64,000 bases of DNA from an uncultured Verrucomicrobiota bacterium (GCA_937860055.1 CALMBO010000029.1:248001-312000); one strand, 5' to 3'; positions 42,231-51,173 are shown, counted from the first letter of the stretch. Program-made: numbers and translations. The notes: a model not told the origin generated them from the sequence alone.

Positions 42231-42869
42231 CTAGTAGGCGGCGCCGTTCATCGTCATGACCTGCATGACGACAAGGCCGATGATCACCAGCATGGAAACG
42301 ATGGATATCGCCGCCCACGCCCCTCCGGGACCTTCTTCTTCCTGGATGGTGAACACCGGCTCCTGGGAAGCCGCCGCCGGCGAAACACTTCCGGAAACCG
42401 TGATGGTGGAGCCGGCGCCGGGCCGCTTGAGCTTGATCGTGGGTCTCCCGCCCGCAACCTCGCCCGACACACCCTCTTCCTCGGAACGCCCCGGTGAAAA
42501 AGTGGTTGGCGCGCCGCCGGTGGCCACGCGAACGGTCGGACGGGCCCCGATGCGAATCGTCCGGGGCTGGCCCGCCGGAGCGGTCCCCAGGGGGATCTTG
42601 CTGGTGTCGAGCAGGGCGGTGCGCCGCTTGTAGGCGTCTTCATCCGCCGGAGGCATGACTCCGAGGCCGACGCGGGAGGTCTGCGCCTTGGCGGCACCGG
42701 GAATGGCGGAAATATCAATGCGCGAAGTCGCCTTTTTGGGATTGGCCCCAATGCGAATGCCGCTGGTGGCGGGAGAGGCGGGAATGGTGGCCTTGCTCAG
42801 ATCGATACGCGAAGTCGCCGACTTCCCTGCGCTGATATCCAAGGGTTTGAGTTCGTTGTCACCGGCCAT
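42231..42869 (-). CDS. Tail-anchored repeat protein of unknown function
   Basis: 212 aa, unrecognised. Residues 18-150 contain degenerate repeats of the form T-(S/I)-R-(I/V)-x-(L/I)-x3-(I/M)-P: TSRIDLSKATIP (19-30), TSRIDISAIP (48-57), TSRVGLGVMP (64-73), TALLDTSKIP (84-93), TIRIGARP (104-111), TIKLKRP (144-150). A single hydrophobic helix lies at about 184-206 with only six residues after it, so the protein is probably inserted tail-first in the inner membrane with the repeats in the cytoplasm. It has its own strong promoter and lies between the fatty-acid operon and tmRNA. Confidence 0.7.
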   Translation of the reverse strand: MAGDNELKPLDISAGKSATSRIDLSKATIPASPATSGIRIGANPKKATSRIDISAIPGAAKAQTSRVGLGVMPPADEDAYKRRTALLDTSKIPLGTAPAGQPRTIRIGARPTVRVATGGAPTTFSPGRSEEEGVSGEVAGGRPTIKLKRPGAGSTITVSGSVSPAAASQEPVFTIQEEEGPGGAWAAISIVSMLVIIGLVVMQVMTMNGAAY

Positions 42870-42902
42870 GGCAAAACCTCCGCGTCTTCAAGACTTTGCG
42901 GC

Positions 42903-42932
42903 ATCATAGGACCTGCTTGGCGATGCCGTCAA
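42903..42932 (-). promoter_or_regulatory. Promoter of the tail-anchored repeat protein
   Basis: -35 TTGACG (42932-42927) and -10 TATGAT (42908-42903), spacer 18 bp, 34 nt upstream of the ATG at 42869. A GGAGG site lies 8 nt before the ATG. This is the best promoter match in the window. Confidence 0.65.
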
Positions 42933-42976
42933 ACTATTTCCACCTTCTCCCCATTCCGCCCGCGGCGGAAAAAGGA

Positions 42977-43002
42977 AAAGGGAGCCCGTTCAGGCTCCCT
43001 TT
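42977..43002 (-). terminator. Intrinsic terminator of the fatty-acid operon
   Basis: AAAGGGAGCC (42977-42986) pairs with GGCTCCCTTT (42993-43002), a 10-bp stem with a 6-nt loop, followed on the minus strand by TTTTCCTTTTT. It begins 20 nt after the fabF stop. Confidence 0.85.
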
Positions 43003-43021
43003 CGCCGCCGCCCCGGTCTTC

Positions 43022-44266
43022 TCAAAGCGCCTTGAAGCAAAGGGTCGCGTTGTGCCCGCCAAACCCCAGCGAGTTGTTGAGGCAGGCGCGAACCTTCGCC
43101 TTCCGCGCGACGTTGGGCACGTAGTCCAGGTCGCAGGCCGGATCGGGGGTTGTGTAGTTGATCGTCGGCGGCAGGACGCTGTCGCGGATCGCCAAGGCGC
43201 AGACCACCGACTCGACGCCGCCGGCGGCGCCCAGCAGATGGCCCGTCATGCTCTTGGTCGAGCTGACGGCCGTGCGGCGGGCATCGGCCTCGCCGAGGGC
43301 GATTTTGATGGCCTTGGTCTCGCCCGCGTCGTTCAGCGAGGTGCTGGTTCCATGGGCGTTGATGTAGTCGATCTCGGCCGGGCCCACGCCGGCGTCCTGC
43401 ATGGCCAGCATCATGCCGCGGGAGGGGCCCGAAGCGCTCTCGTCGGGCGCCGTGATATGGTAGGCGTCGCCGGTGCAGCCAAATCCGGCCAGCTCGCAGT
43501 AGATCTTCGCGCCGCGGGCCTTGGCGTGCTCGTACTCCTCAATGATCAGCATGCCCGCACCCTCGCCCATTACAAAGCCGTCGCGGTCCTTGTCGAACGG
43601 GCGGCTGGCGGTCTGCGGACTGTCATTGCGCGTGCTCAAGGCGCGCATGGCGTTGAAGCCGCCCACGCCCAGCTCGCAGATGGCGCCTTCGGCACCGCCG
43701 CAGACGAACGCGTCGCCCGCCCCGCGGCGGATGAGGTTCAGCGCCTCGCCAATGCAATGGGTGCCGGACGCGCAGGCGGTCACGATCGCGAAATTGGGCC
43801 CCTTCATGCCGTGATTGATGGAAATCAGCCCCGGCAGGATGTTGGAAATCATCTGGGGGATCATGAACGGAGAGAAGCGCCCGGGGCCCCTCGTCCGCAG
43901 CACGTCCATCTGGTTCTGGAGGATCTGCAGCCCCCCCACGCCAGACGCCGCGATGACGCCCACCCGGGTCGGGTCCTCCTTGGACATGTCCAGGCCGGAA
44001 TCCGCCACGGCCATCTTGGCCGCCGCCACGCCGTAATGGCAGAAGGGATCCATCCGGCGCTGCTCCTTCTTCGGAATGAACTCGTCGAGGTTCAGGCCCT
44101 TGACCTGGCCGGCGAACTTCGTATCGAACGCCGAAGCATCGAAATAGGTGATCGGCCCGATGCCGGACTGTCCGGCCTGGATCGCCGCCCAGAAGGTGTC
44201 CAGCGTGCTGCCCACGGGGCTCACCACGCCCAAACCTGTCACGACTACGCGCTTTTGTTGTGCCAT
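43022..44266 (-). CDS. fabF: 3-oxoacyl-ACP synthase II (FabF)
   Basis: 414 aa, typical. Condensing-enzyme motifs: VTGLGVVSPVG start, active-site Cys165 in TACASGTH, His in NAHGTSTSLND and MTGHLLGAAGG. It elongates acyl-ACP with malonyl-ACP and sets the unsaturated/saturated balance at lower temperature in E. coli. It is the last gene of the fab operon and is followed by a strong terminator. Start at 44266 (MAQQKRVVV). Confidence 0.96.
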   Translation of the reverse strand: MAQQKRVVVTGLGVVSPVGSTLDTFWAAIQAGQSGIGPITYFDASAFDTKFAGQVKGLNLDEFIPKKEQRRMDPFCHYGVAAAKMAVADSGLDMSKEDPTRVGVIAASGVGGLQILQNQMDVLRTRGPGRFSPFMIPQMISNILPGLISINHGMKGPNFAIVTACASGTHCIGEALNLIRRGAGDAFVCGGAEGAICELGVGGFNAMRALSTRNDSPQTASRPFDKDRDGFVMGEGAGMLIIEEYEHAKARGAKIYCELAGFGCTGDAYHITAPDESASGPSRGMMLAMQDAGVGPAEIDYINAHGTSTSLNDAGETKAIKIALGEADARRTAVSSTKSMTGHLLGAAGGVESVVCALAIRDSVLPPTINYTTPDPACDLDYVPNVARKAKVRACLNNSLGFGGHNATLCFKAL

Positions 44267-44375
44267 GCCCTACCGTCCATTCTCTCGTGCGTTCAAAAAC
44301 TGGAAAACGGGCCGAGCCTCCGCCTCGCGGCGAGCGGTCCCGGCCCCACTGAACAATCCATCCTTGCGGATCGGC

Positions 44376-44615
44376 CTACTTGTCGAAGCCCTTTTCCTTC
44401 AGGTAGTTGATCACCGCGCCGACGGTCGTCAGCTTCTCGGCATCCTCGTCCGGGATCTCGGCCCCGAATTCCTCTTCGAAGGCCATGACCAGTTCGACGG
44501 TGTCCAGCGAGTCGGCGCCCAGATCCTCGATGAAGGAGGCTTCCGGAACGACCTGGTCCTTGTTCACGCCCAGCTGCTCGACGATGATGTCTTTGACTTT
44601 GTCTGCAAGAGCCAT
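44376..44615 (-). CDS. acpP: Acyl carrier protein
   Basis: 79 aa. Phosphopantetheine serine S36 in [20 protein letters not shown]; acidic, helix-rich. It carries growing fatty-acyl chains between the Fab enzymes encoded on either side. A long adenine-rich leader (44616-44650) with a GGAG site precedes the ATG, fitting strong translation of this abundant protein. The gap to fabF is 109 nt, longer than elsewhere in the operon. Confidence 0.97.
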   Translation of the reverse strand: MALADKVKDIIVEQLGVNKDQVVPEASFIEDLGADSLDTVELVMAFEEEFGAEIPDEDAEKLTTVGAVINYLKEKGFDK

Positions 44616-44650
44616 TGTTTTTCTCCGTTGTGTTGTTTCTTTTTTTTAAA
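44616..44650 (-). promoter_or_regulatory. A-rich leader and ribosome binding site of acpP
   Basis: The minus strand here reads a poly-A run (about nine A) then GAAACAACACAACGGAGAAAAACA before the ATG, with the GGAG site 8 nt upstream. In a GC-rich genome this unstructured A-rich leader should favour ribosome binding. On the plus strand it appears as a T-run, but no stem precedes it, so it is not a terminator. Confidence 0.6.
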
Positions 44651-45394
44651 TCACCAGATCATGCCGCCGCACACCGGCAGCGTCTGCCCGCTGATATACG
44701 AGGCGTTGTCGCCCGCGAGGAAGGCCACGGCCTTCGCCACGTCCTCGGGCTCCCCGGGCCGGCCCAGCGGCACGTTGCGCAGCATCGACTCCTTGGCCGC
44801 TTCGGGCAGCTTGTCGGTCATCGCCGTGCGGATGAAGCCCGGCGCCACCGCGTTGAGACGGACATTCCGGCTGCCCAGCTCCTTGGCCAGGGTCCGGGTC
44901 ATCGCGATCAGTCCCGCCTTGGAGGCCGAGTAGTTCACCTGGCCGGGGTTGCCCATGACGCCCACCACGCTGGCGATGCTCACGATCGAACCTGAGCGCT
45001 GCTTCATCATGATCTTCGCCACGGCCTTCGTCACCAGGAAGGCGCCCTTGAGATTGATGTCCAGCACCGCGTCCCAGTCCTCCTCCGACATGCGGATCAG
45101 GAGGGTGTCGCGGGTGATGCCGGCGTTGTTGACCAGAACGTCGATATGCCCGAAATCGGCCGCGATTTTGGCAACCACCTCGTTCACGACGGCGCCATCG
45201 GCTACGTTCATGGCATAGCACTCCGCCCGGCGGCCCAGGGCCCGGACCTTGCCGGCGGTCTCTTCCAGCCATTCGATCTTCACGTCGCCCAGGGCCAGGT
45301 CCGCCCCGTCGGCGGCGAGCTGCAGGGCGATGGCCTGCCCGATTCCGCGGGCGGCTCCGGTCACGATGGCGACTTTGTTTTCCAAGGGTTTCAT
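44651..45394 (-). CDS. fabG: 3-oxoacyl-ACP reductase (FabG)
   Basis: 247 aa SDR. NADPH motif TGAARGIGQAIALQL, catalytic triad elements NNAG, ASVVGVMGNPGQVNYSASKAG (Ser, Tyr, Lys in Y-x3-K). It reduces 3-oxoacyl-ACP. It follows fabD with a 19-nt gap and precedes acpP. Confidence 0.96.
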   Translation of the reverse strand: MKPLENKVAIVTGAARGIGQAIALQLAADGADLALGDVKIEWLEETAGKVRALGRRAECYAMNVADGAVVNEVVAKIAADFGHIDVLVNNAGITRDTLLIRMSEEDWDAVLDINLKGAFLVTKAVAKIMMKQRSGSIVSIASVVGVMGNPGQVNYSASKAGLIAMTRTLAKELGSRNVRLNAVAPGFIRTAMTDKLPEAAKESMLRNVPLGRPGEPEDVAKAVAFLAGDNASYISGQTLPVCGGMIW

Positions 45395-45413
45395 CTTTTA
45401 TGGATTTCTATGG

Positions 45414-46340
45414 TCAGGTGGATAGTTTGGCGGCCTCTTGGGCCCCCGCCAAGTCAAAAATGCTGGCAATCGACGCTTCGGGCGCGATGCGCTTGCCCAG
45501 GCCGGCCAGAACGGTGCCCGGCCCGCATTCGAAACCGACCGTCATGCCCGCCGCGACCATGCCGGCGTAACTATCGGTCCAGCGCACGGACGAGACGACC
45601 TGCGCCACCATCCGGCGGCGGATTTCGTCGGGCGTCGTGTGCGGCTGGCCGGTCACGTTCGACCAGACCGGAAATTGCGGCGCGCGGAATTCCACGCCCT
45701 GGAGGAATGCCGCCAGCTTGTCCGCCGCCGGCTTCATCAGGGAGGAATGGAAGGCGCCGGCCACTGCCAGGCGCAGCGCGCGCTTGGCGCCGGCGGCCTT
45801 GGCCGCCGCCTCGCCCGCGGCGATGCGGTCGGCATGGCCGGAAAGCACGGTCTGCACGGGGGAATTCAGATTGGCCACTTCCAGGCCGCTGGTCTTGGCC
45901 ACTTCCTGCACCTTGTCCAGGGTGAGGCCGATGATCGTCAGCATCCCCCCCGGCGTCGCCTCGCAGGCCTCCTGCATGAACTGCCCGCGGGCGCGCAGGA
46001 TGCGGACGGCGTCTTCGAACGACACCACGCCGGCCTCGTGCAACGCGGCCCATTCACCCAGGCTGTGTCCGGCCGCGCCGGCCACCGCCAGCGAACTGCC
46101 GGCGAAATGCGCCAAGGCCGCGCGCGCGGCCCGGCTGACCACGAAGATGGCCGGCTGCGCGTTGTGGGACTTCGTCAATTCCTCGATCGGCCCTTCGACG
46201 CACAGTTTCAGCACATCGAAGCCCAAAACCTCGCTCGCCTTGGAAAAAAGCGTGCGGCATTCGTCCAGCCCTTCGGCCAATTCGCGGCCCATCCCGACCG
46301 CCTGGGCGCCCTGCCCCGGAAACAACAGCATCTGGCTCAT
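45414..46340 (-). CDS. fabD: Malonyl-CoA:ACP transacylase (FabD)
   Basis: 308 aa. Motif QGAQAVGMGREL near the start, active-site GHSLGEWAAL, AGAFHSSLM histidine strand and SNVTGQPHTTPDEIRR. It loads malonate onto ACP to feed FabH and FabF. Start at 46340 overlaps the fabH stop (ATGA). Confidence 0.95.
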   Translation of the reverse strand: MSQMLLFPGQGAQAVGMGRELAEGLDECRTLFSKASEVLGFDVLKLCVEGPIEELTKSHNAQPAIFVVSRAARAALAHFAGSSLAVAGAAGHSLGEWAALHEAGVVSFEDAVRILRARGQFMQEACEATPGGMLTIIGLTLDKVQEVAKTSGLEVANLNSPVQTVLSGHADRIAAGEAAAKAAGAKRALRLAVAGAFHSSLMKPAADKLAAFLQGVEFRAPQFPVWSNVTGQPHTTPDEIRRRMVAQVVSSVRWTDSYAGMVAAGMTVGFECGPGTVLAGLGKRIAPEASIASIFDLAGAQEAAKLST

Positions 46341-47329
46341 AACCACTCCACCACGGAGCCGCCCCATGACAACCCTCCACCGAAGGCCACCATGAGGATC
46401 TTGTCTCCGCTCTTGACCTTGCCGGCCGCGAAAGCCTCCGACAGCGCCAGGGGAATCGACGCCGCCGAGGTGTTGCCATAGCGGTCCAGGTTCAAAAAGA
46501 CCTTCTCCATGACCCCTTCGCCCAGGCGCTTGGCCACCGCCTCGACGATGCGCATGTTGGCCTGGTGGGGCACCATGAGATCGATGTCCTCCACCGTCAG
46601 GCCGGCGCGCGAAATGGCCTCCTGGGCGGCTTCCATCATGGTATTGACCGCGATCTTGAACGTCTCGCGCCCCGCCATGTGGATGGCATGCAGATGGTTC
46701 CGGATGGTCTCCTCGGAGGCGGGCATCTTGCAGCCGCCGGCCGGAATGGAAAGGAAATCGGCCTGGTTGCCGTCGACGCCCAGCAGGCTCGACCGGATCC
46801 CGGGGCGGTCGGAGGCCTTCAGCACCACGGCGCCCGCCCCGTCGCCGAACAGCACGCAGGTGTTGCGGCTCGTCCAGTCCGTCACGACGCTGAGCTTTTC
46901 GGCCCCGATCACGAGGGCGGTTTTGACACGCCCCGACTCGATGGCGCCCGCCGCCGCGTCCAGGGCCATCATGAACCCCGCGCATGCGGAGGAAATATCG
47001 AATCCATAGGCGCGCGACGCGCCGAGGGCGGCCTGGATCAGGCAGGCCGTGCTGGGAAAGATCATGTCGGGCGTGCAGGTGGCCACATAGATGGCCTCCA
47101 CGTCCGCCGGAGCGGTCCCGGCCCGTTCAAGTGCCATGCGGGCGGCGGCGAGACCCATGCTGGACGTGGTCTCGTTGGCGGCGGCGATGCGCCGCTCGCG
47201 GATGCCCGTGCGGGTCCGGATCCATTCGTCGCTGGTGTCCACCATCTTTTCGAGATCGGCGTTGGTCATCACCTTTTCCGGCGCGTAATGTCCAACGCCG
47301 GCGATGGCGGCATAGATCTTCTGGCTCAT
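46337..47329 (-). CDS. fabH: 3-oxoacyl-ACP synthase III (FabH)
   Basis: 330 aa. Catalytic triad: Cys116 in SSACAGFM, His in VPHQANMRI and Asn in YGNTSAASIP; the DEWIRTRTGIRERRIA block is typical. It starts fatty-acid synthesis from acetyl-CoA (or a branched primer) and malonyl-ACP. Its ATG overlaps the plsX stop (ATGA). Confidence 0.96.
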   Translation of the reverse strand: MSQKIYAAIAGVGHYAPEKVMTNADLEKMVDTSDEWIRTRTGIRERRIAAANETTSSMGLAAARMALERAGTAPADVEAIYVATCTPDMIFPSTACLIQAALGASRAYGFDISSACAGFMMALDAAAGAIESGRVKTALVIGAEKLSVVTDWTSRNTCVLFGDGAGAVVLKASDRPGIRSSLLGVDGNQADFLSIPAGGCKMPASEETIRNHLHAIHMAGRETFKIAVNTMMEAAQEAISRAGLTVEDIDLMVPHQANMRIVEAVAKRLGEGVMEKVFLNLDRYGNTSAASIPLALSEAFAAGKVKSGDKILMVAFGGGLSWGGSVVEWL

Positions 47330-48357
47330 GTCGAAGCCCCTTCCGGTGTCGCCTGGGCCGTGCACTTGCGCACGCCTTCCAGGATGGATTCGTTCACGTG
47401 GAGTTCCACGGCGCGCACCGCCTGCAGGATGCCGTTCTTCGCGGCGATCTTGTCGGAACTGCCGTGGCCGATGATGCAAATTCCGTTGACGCCCAGCAGG
47501 GGGGCGCCCCCATAGGTCTTCTGGCTCGTCTTCTTCTTCAGCGCGCGCAGGCCTCCGCTCAGCAGCAGCGACCCCAGCACGCGGACGGGGTTCTTCGTCA
47601 GTTCGCGCCTCAGCCAGGTGCCGATGGCATGGGCCACGCTTTCGCTGGTCTTGAGGATCACGTTCCCCGTGAAACCGTCGCAGACGACCACGTCCACCTC
47701 GCCCTCGAAAAGATCGTGCCCCTCCACGTTGCCGATGAACTTGACCGGCGCCTTCTCCAGCAGGTCAAAGGCTTCCTTGCTGAGGGCGTTTCCCTTGGCT
47801 TCCTCGGTGCCGACGCTCATCAGGCCCACCTTGGGCTCCGCCTGGCCGATCACCTTCCGGGAATAGGCCGATCCCATGATGGCGAACTGCATCAGGATTT
47901 CCGGCGTGCAATCGGTGGTGGCCCCGCCATCGATCACGAGGACAGGCTTGTCGGCGGGAGTCGGCATGGCGACGGCGATGCCGGGCCGGCGGATGCCTTC
48001 CAGCGTGCGCATCTTCAGCGTGGCGGCGGCCACCGCCGCACCCGTGCTGCCGGCGGCGAACACCGCATCGGCCTCGCCGTTCTTGACGAGGTCCATCGAG
48101 CGGTTGATGGAGGAATCCTTCTTGCGCCGGACGGCGGTGGCGGGCGATTCGCCCATGCCGACCACTTCCGACGCATGCCGGATCTCCACGCGGCCGGGGT
48201 TTCCCCCGCAGCGCGCGATCTCCGCCCGGATGGCCGTCTCGTCGCCAACCAGATACAGGCAGTCGATGTCCGCGCACTCCCTGACGGCAAGCAACGCGCC
48301 TTCCACGATGGCTTGGGGGGCGAAGTCGCCCCCCATGGCGTCCACTGCGATTCGCAT
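47326..48357 (-). CDS. plsX: Phosphate acyltransferase (PlsX)
   Basis: 343 aa. Starts MRIAVDAMGGDFAPQAIVEGAL, the PlsX hallmark, and contains VVCDGFTGNVILKTSE. It converts acyl-ACP to acyl-phosphate for phospholipid synthesis by PlsY. In the canonical order rpmF-plsX-fabH-fabD-fabG-acpP-fabF. No sequence anomaly. Confidence 0.97.
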   Translation of the reverse strand: MRIAVDAMGGDFAPQAIVEGALLAVRECADIDCLYLVGDETAIRAEIARCGGNPGRVEIRHASEVVGMGESPATAVRRKKDSSINRSMDLVKNGEADAVFAAGSTGAAVAAATLKMRTLEGIRRPGIAVAMPTPADKPVLVIDGGATTDCTPEILMQFAIMGSAYSRKVIGQAEPKVGLMSVGTEEAKGNALSKEAFDLLEKAPVKFIGNVEGHDLFEGEVDVVVCDGFTGNVILKTSESVAHAIGTWLRRELTKNPVRVLGSLLLSGGLRALKKKTSQKTYGGAPLLGVNGICIIGHGSSDKIAAKNGILQAVRAVELHVNESILEGVRKCTAQATPEGAST

Positions 48358-48397
48358 GGCATTCAGCGGTCCCGCCCCGGGGCGGAACCGTCCGAAA

Positions 48398-48589
48398 TCA
48401 ATCCTGCGTTTCCTGGATTACGACCTGACGGCCATTGTACTTGCCGCACGAGGGGCAAACGCGGTGGGGCTGGCGCGGGGCGCCGCATTCCGGGCACGCC
48501 TGGGTGGCGGCCTGCGGGATCTTGCTGGCCCATACGGCCTTGCGCATGCGGGCGCGGCTCTTCGACACTTTTCTTTTCGGGACTGCCAT
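48398..48589 (-). CDS. rpmF: 50S ribosomal protein L32
   Basis: 63 aa. MAVPKRKVSKSRARMRKA is the L32 N-terminus, and a zinc ribbon is formed by C32, C35, C45 and C48. It is part of the large subunit and commonly co-transcribed with plsX and fab genes. The zinc-binding form is present, so no zinc-free paralogue is needed here. Confidence 0.96.
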   Translation of the reverse strand: MAVPKRKVSKSRARMRKAVWASKIPQAATQACPECGAPRQPHRVCPSCGKYNGRQVVIQETQD

Positions 48590-48604
48590 GTTCTTTCTCC
48601 TAGT

Positions 48605-49120
48605 TCATTTCCGCCCCCGTCCATGGCCGTCTTTCGGCGGCCGGGAACCGGGGGTTGCAACCAATTTATCCAACGCGGACCACGGCGACGGCCCCCGTTC
48701 CGGGGGTGCGCAGCCACAGGGGCCCTCGTTCAAATCCTGGCCGCACTGGGCGCAAAGCCCCTTGCAACCATCGTGGCAGAGGGGAAATCCGGGGATTTCC
48801 AGCAACAAATCCTCTCTCACATCGGCCGAGACATCCAGGAATTCCGGATGCTCTGCCCACTCGTAAGCGTGCAAGAATGACGAAACCCGGACGGTTGTCG
48901 AGAAAAATTGCGCGCAACGCGAGCATCGAAGCCGGAGAGGCGCCTCCACCTGGCCGCGCACGACCAGCTCCTGCCCCCCCAGCTCCACCGTAAGCTCGTA
49001 GCGGACAGGCCCATCCGAACGCGCCACGGGGTCCCGTTCCAGTTCCAGCAGCTCGCCGGGCTCTTCTCCCGAGACGGAATATCCGTTCTCGCCGATCTGG
49101 CTGGTTTCAATGCGTATCAT
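48605..49120 (-). CDS. yceD: YceD/DUF177 family protein (large-subunit rRNA accumulation)
   Basis: 171 aa. Core LRLRCSRCAQFFSTTV and the C-terminal CHDGCKGLCAQCGQDLNEGPCGC cysteine clusters are the DUF177 pattern. Homologues are needed for correct 23S rRNA amounts and are almost always encoded directly upstream of rpmF, as here (15-nt gap). It may bind zinc through its cysteines. Confidence 0.93.
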   Translation of the reverse strand: MIRIETSQIGENGYSVSGEEPGELLELERDPVARSDGPVRYELTVELGGQELVVRGQVEAPLRLRCSRCAQFFSTTVRVSSFLHAYEWAEHPEFLDVSADVREDLLLEIPGFPLCHDGCKGLCAQCGQDLNEGPCGCAPPERGPSPWSALDKLVATPGSRPPKDGHGRGRK

Positions 49121-49147
49121 GGGGAAATCCTCGATCCAAGGGTTCCG

Positions 49148-49165
49148 GCTCCCGCAACCGGGAGC
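49148..49165. promoter_or_regulatory. Small hairpin between coaD and yceD
   Basis: GCTCCCG (49148-49154) and CGGGAGC (49159-49165) with a 4-nt loop. It lies between the coaD stop and the yceD start. No U-tract follows, so its role is not clear: it could end the coaD transcript or be a structure in the yceD leader. Confidence 0.3.
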
Positions 49166-49183
49166 GCGGATGACGTTGGCGGC

Positions 49184-49666
49184 CTATTTGGGGGCCAATT
49201 TCTTCTTCAGCGCCACCGCGACCGCCGCGGGCACGAACTTGTCGACGTCGCCCCCCAGCATGGCGATTTCCCGCACCATGCTGGAACTCACATAGCTGTA
49301 ATCCTCGTTCGGCATCAGGAACATCGTCTCGATGTCCGGCGCCAGCTTGCGGTTGGTCAACGCCATCTGGAACTCGTATTCGAAATCGGAAAACGCCCGA
49401 AGCCCGCGGATCAGGGTGTGGATGCCGCGTTTCCGCGCCCAATCCACCAGCAGACCGGAGAACGGGACCACTTCCACGTTCTTCAGGCCGGCGACGCTCC
49501 TCTTCGCCAGTTCCAGCCGTTCCGCCGTGCTGAACATCAGGGTCTTGCGCGGATCCTCGGCCACCGCCAGCGTCAGATGCTCGAACACATGCGCCGCACG
49601 GGTGGCCACATCCAGATGGCCATAGGTCATGGGATCGAACGTCCCGGCATAGACCGCCTGGCTCAT
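49184..49666 (-). CDS. coaD: Pantetheine-phosphate adenylyltransferase (CoaD)
   Basis: 160 aa, typical. N-terminal GTFDPMTYGHLDV with the nucleotidyltransferase T/HxGH motif, and LMPNEDYSYVSSSMVRE near the C-terminus. It adenylates 4'-phosphopantetheine to dephospho-CoA, the step before CoaE (also encoded in this window at 61933-62538). ATGA overlap with pssA. Confidence 0.96.
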   Translation of the reverse strand: MSQAVYAGTFDPMTYGHLDVATRAAHVFEHLTLAVAEDPRKTLMFSTAERLELAKRSVAGLKNVEVVPFSGLLVDWARKRGIHTLIRGLRAFSDFEYEFQMALTNRKLAPDIETMFLMPNEDYSYVSSSMVREIAMLGGDVDKFVPAAVAVALKKKLAPK

Positions 49667-50448
49667 GGCTCGTCCTCCTCGTTCCCGCCGTGCTCCGCCG
49701 CCGCCTCCAGCTCCTCCTCCGGCGGCAAGTGCGCCAGGAAACGGCGGAAGAAGAACGGCGAGATGAACGCGAACCAGACTCCATAGGCGAACATCACCGC
49801 CGCCGAATAGATCGCCACCGCCGGGATGAACAGCATCACCACGCAGACCATGAACGGCATCAGCACCTTCGGGTTCTTCGTGGGCTTGGAATAGCGGATG
49901 CGCGACACCTGCAGCAGCAGCATCGCCAGCACCGCCACCCAGAATCCGCTGGCCAGCGGGCCCACCCGCAGGGACAGCAGGGGGATTGCCGCCGCCGAGG
50001 GGCTCTCCAGCGCGATCAGATAGGCCGCCACGAATCCCGCCGCCGTCGTGATCGGCAGCCCCAGATAGCCCCGCTGCCCGCGGTACGGATCCACCACCCG
50101 GAAGCGCGACAGCCGCGCCGCGCCCGACATCACATAGAGGAACGCCAGCGCCAGGCCGAAGACCGGCACCGTCTGCAGGCCGCCCGGATAGAAATACAGC
50201 AGGACCGCCGGCGCCAGGCCGAAGCTCGTGATGTCCACGAACGTGTCCAGCTCCGCCCCGAAGCTCGTCTGTCCCCGCAGCAGGCGCGCCAGCGTCCCAT
50301 CCAGGCCGTCCAGGATCAGCGAGACCAGGATCAGCTGCGCCGACAGCAGGAAATTCCCCTGCCCGGCCGCCAGGATGCTCCCCACGCCGGCGCACAGCGC
50401 CAGGAACGTGCAGCCGCAGGGAATGCAGGTCCGGAACGAAGCCGACAT
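49663..50448 (-). CDS. pssA: CDP-diacylglycerol-serine O-phosphatidyltransferase (PssA)
   Basis: 261 aa. CDP-alcohol phosphatidyltransferase signature D-G-x2-A-R-x8-G-x3-D-x3-D is visible as LDGLDGTLARLLRGQTSF then GAELDTFVD. About eight hydrophobic segments follow; the C-terminal tail PPEEELEAAAEHG is acidic. It makes phosphatidylserine, converted by the Psd encoded immediately upstream (1-nt overlap TGATG). It occurs in the usual psd-pssA order of Gram-negative bacteria. Confidence 0.94.
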   Translation of the reverse strand: MSASFRTCIPCGCTFLALCAGVGSILAAGQGNFLLSAQLILVSLILDGLDGTLARLLRGQTSFGAELDTFVDITSFGLAPAVLLYFYPGGLQTVPVFGLALAFLYVMSGAARLSRFRVVDPYRGQRGYLGLPITTAAGFVAAYLIALESPSAAAIPLLSLRVGPLASGFWVAVLAMLLLQVSRIRYSKPTKNPKVLMPFMVCVVMLFIPAVAIYSAAVMFAYGVWFAFISPFFFRRFLAHLPPEEELEAAAEHGGNEEDEP

Positions 50449-51119
50449 CACACGCCGCCTTTCTTCAGCCGGGCGATCACGGTCTCGCCCGCCCGCGTCT
50501 TGTCGCCCCGCTTCACCGTCGCCTCGACGTCCGCCGCCGGAAAATACACATCCATCCGCGAGCCGAACTTCATCATGCCCAGCCGCTGGCCCTTTTCGAC
50601 CCGCGCCCCCGCCTCCTGCCAATACACCACCCGCCGCACGACCGGTCCCACGATCTGCCGCTCCAGGCAGCGCGTCTTCTCGCCCTCGACCAGGATCGAG
50701 CTGTGCTCGTTGACCTCCGACGACCGCGGATCCATCGTGAACAGATGGCGGCCCGGCGTATAGCCCGCTTCCCGGATGACACCGCCCATGGAATGCCGGT
50801 TCACATGCACGTTGAAGGGGTTCAGGAACACGCTGATCCGCACCGACGGGCACTTGAGGAAGCGCGTTTCATCGATGAATTCCACCGAGCGGACCACCCC
50901 TTCGGCCGCCGAGACGAACTCGTCCGGCCCGCAAGCCGGCGTCCGCTCCGGGTCCCGGAAGAAATACAGCATGAACAGGCAGCCCGCCACCCCCAGGAGG
51001 TACAGCGCCAAGGCGATCCCGGACGCGGCCGGCGCGAAGTTCCGGACGATTTCCGCCGCCACCACGCACACCACGGGGATGCCCACGATCAAGGAATAGC
51101 CGTCTTTGACAATCTTCAT
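50448..51119 (-). CDS. psd: Phosphatidylserine decarboxylase (Psd, short type)
   Basis: 223 aa from the ATG at 51119; a TTG at 51125 is an alternative start with better ribosome-site spacing. NPFNVHVNRHSMGG and the autocleavage motif MMKFGSRMDVYF (Gly-Ser at the site that makes the pyruvoyl group) are present. It decarboxylates phosphatidylserine to phosphatidylethanolamine. A single N-terminal hydrophobic segment (about 12-50) anchors it. Confidence 0.92.
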   Translation of the reverse strand: MKIVKDGYSLIVGIPVVCVVAAEIVRNFAPAASGIALALYLLGVAGCLFMLYFFRDPERTPACGPDEFVSAAEGVVRSVEFIDETRFLKCPSVRISVFLNPFNVHVNRHSMGGVIREAGYTPGRHLFTMDPRSSEVNEHSSILVEGEKTRCLERQIVGPVVRRVVYWQEAGARVEKGQRLGMMKFGSRMDVYFPAADVEATVKRGDKTRAGETVIARLKKGGV

Positions 51120-51173
51120 ATTCAAGCGTTTTTCATCCTACCGCCCCCTCCCCCGCCCTGCAAACCTTTTCCC

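Noticed and set aside
44641-44650. T-run downstream of fabG as an intrinsic terminator
   Set aside because: No stem precedes it in the coding direction, and on the coding strand it is an A-rich leader ahead of acpP in a conserved fab operon.
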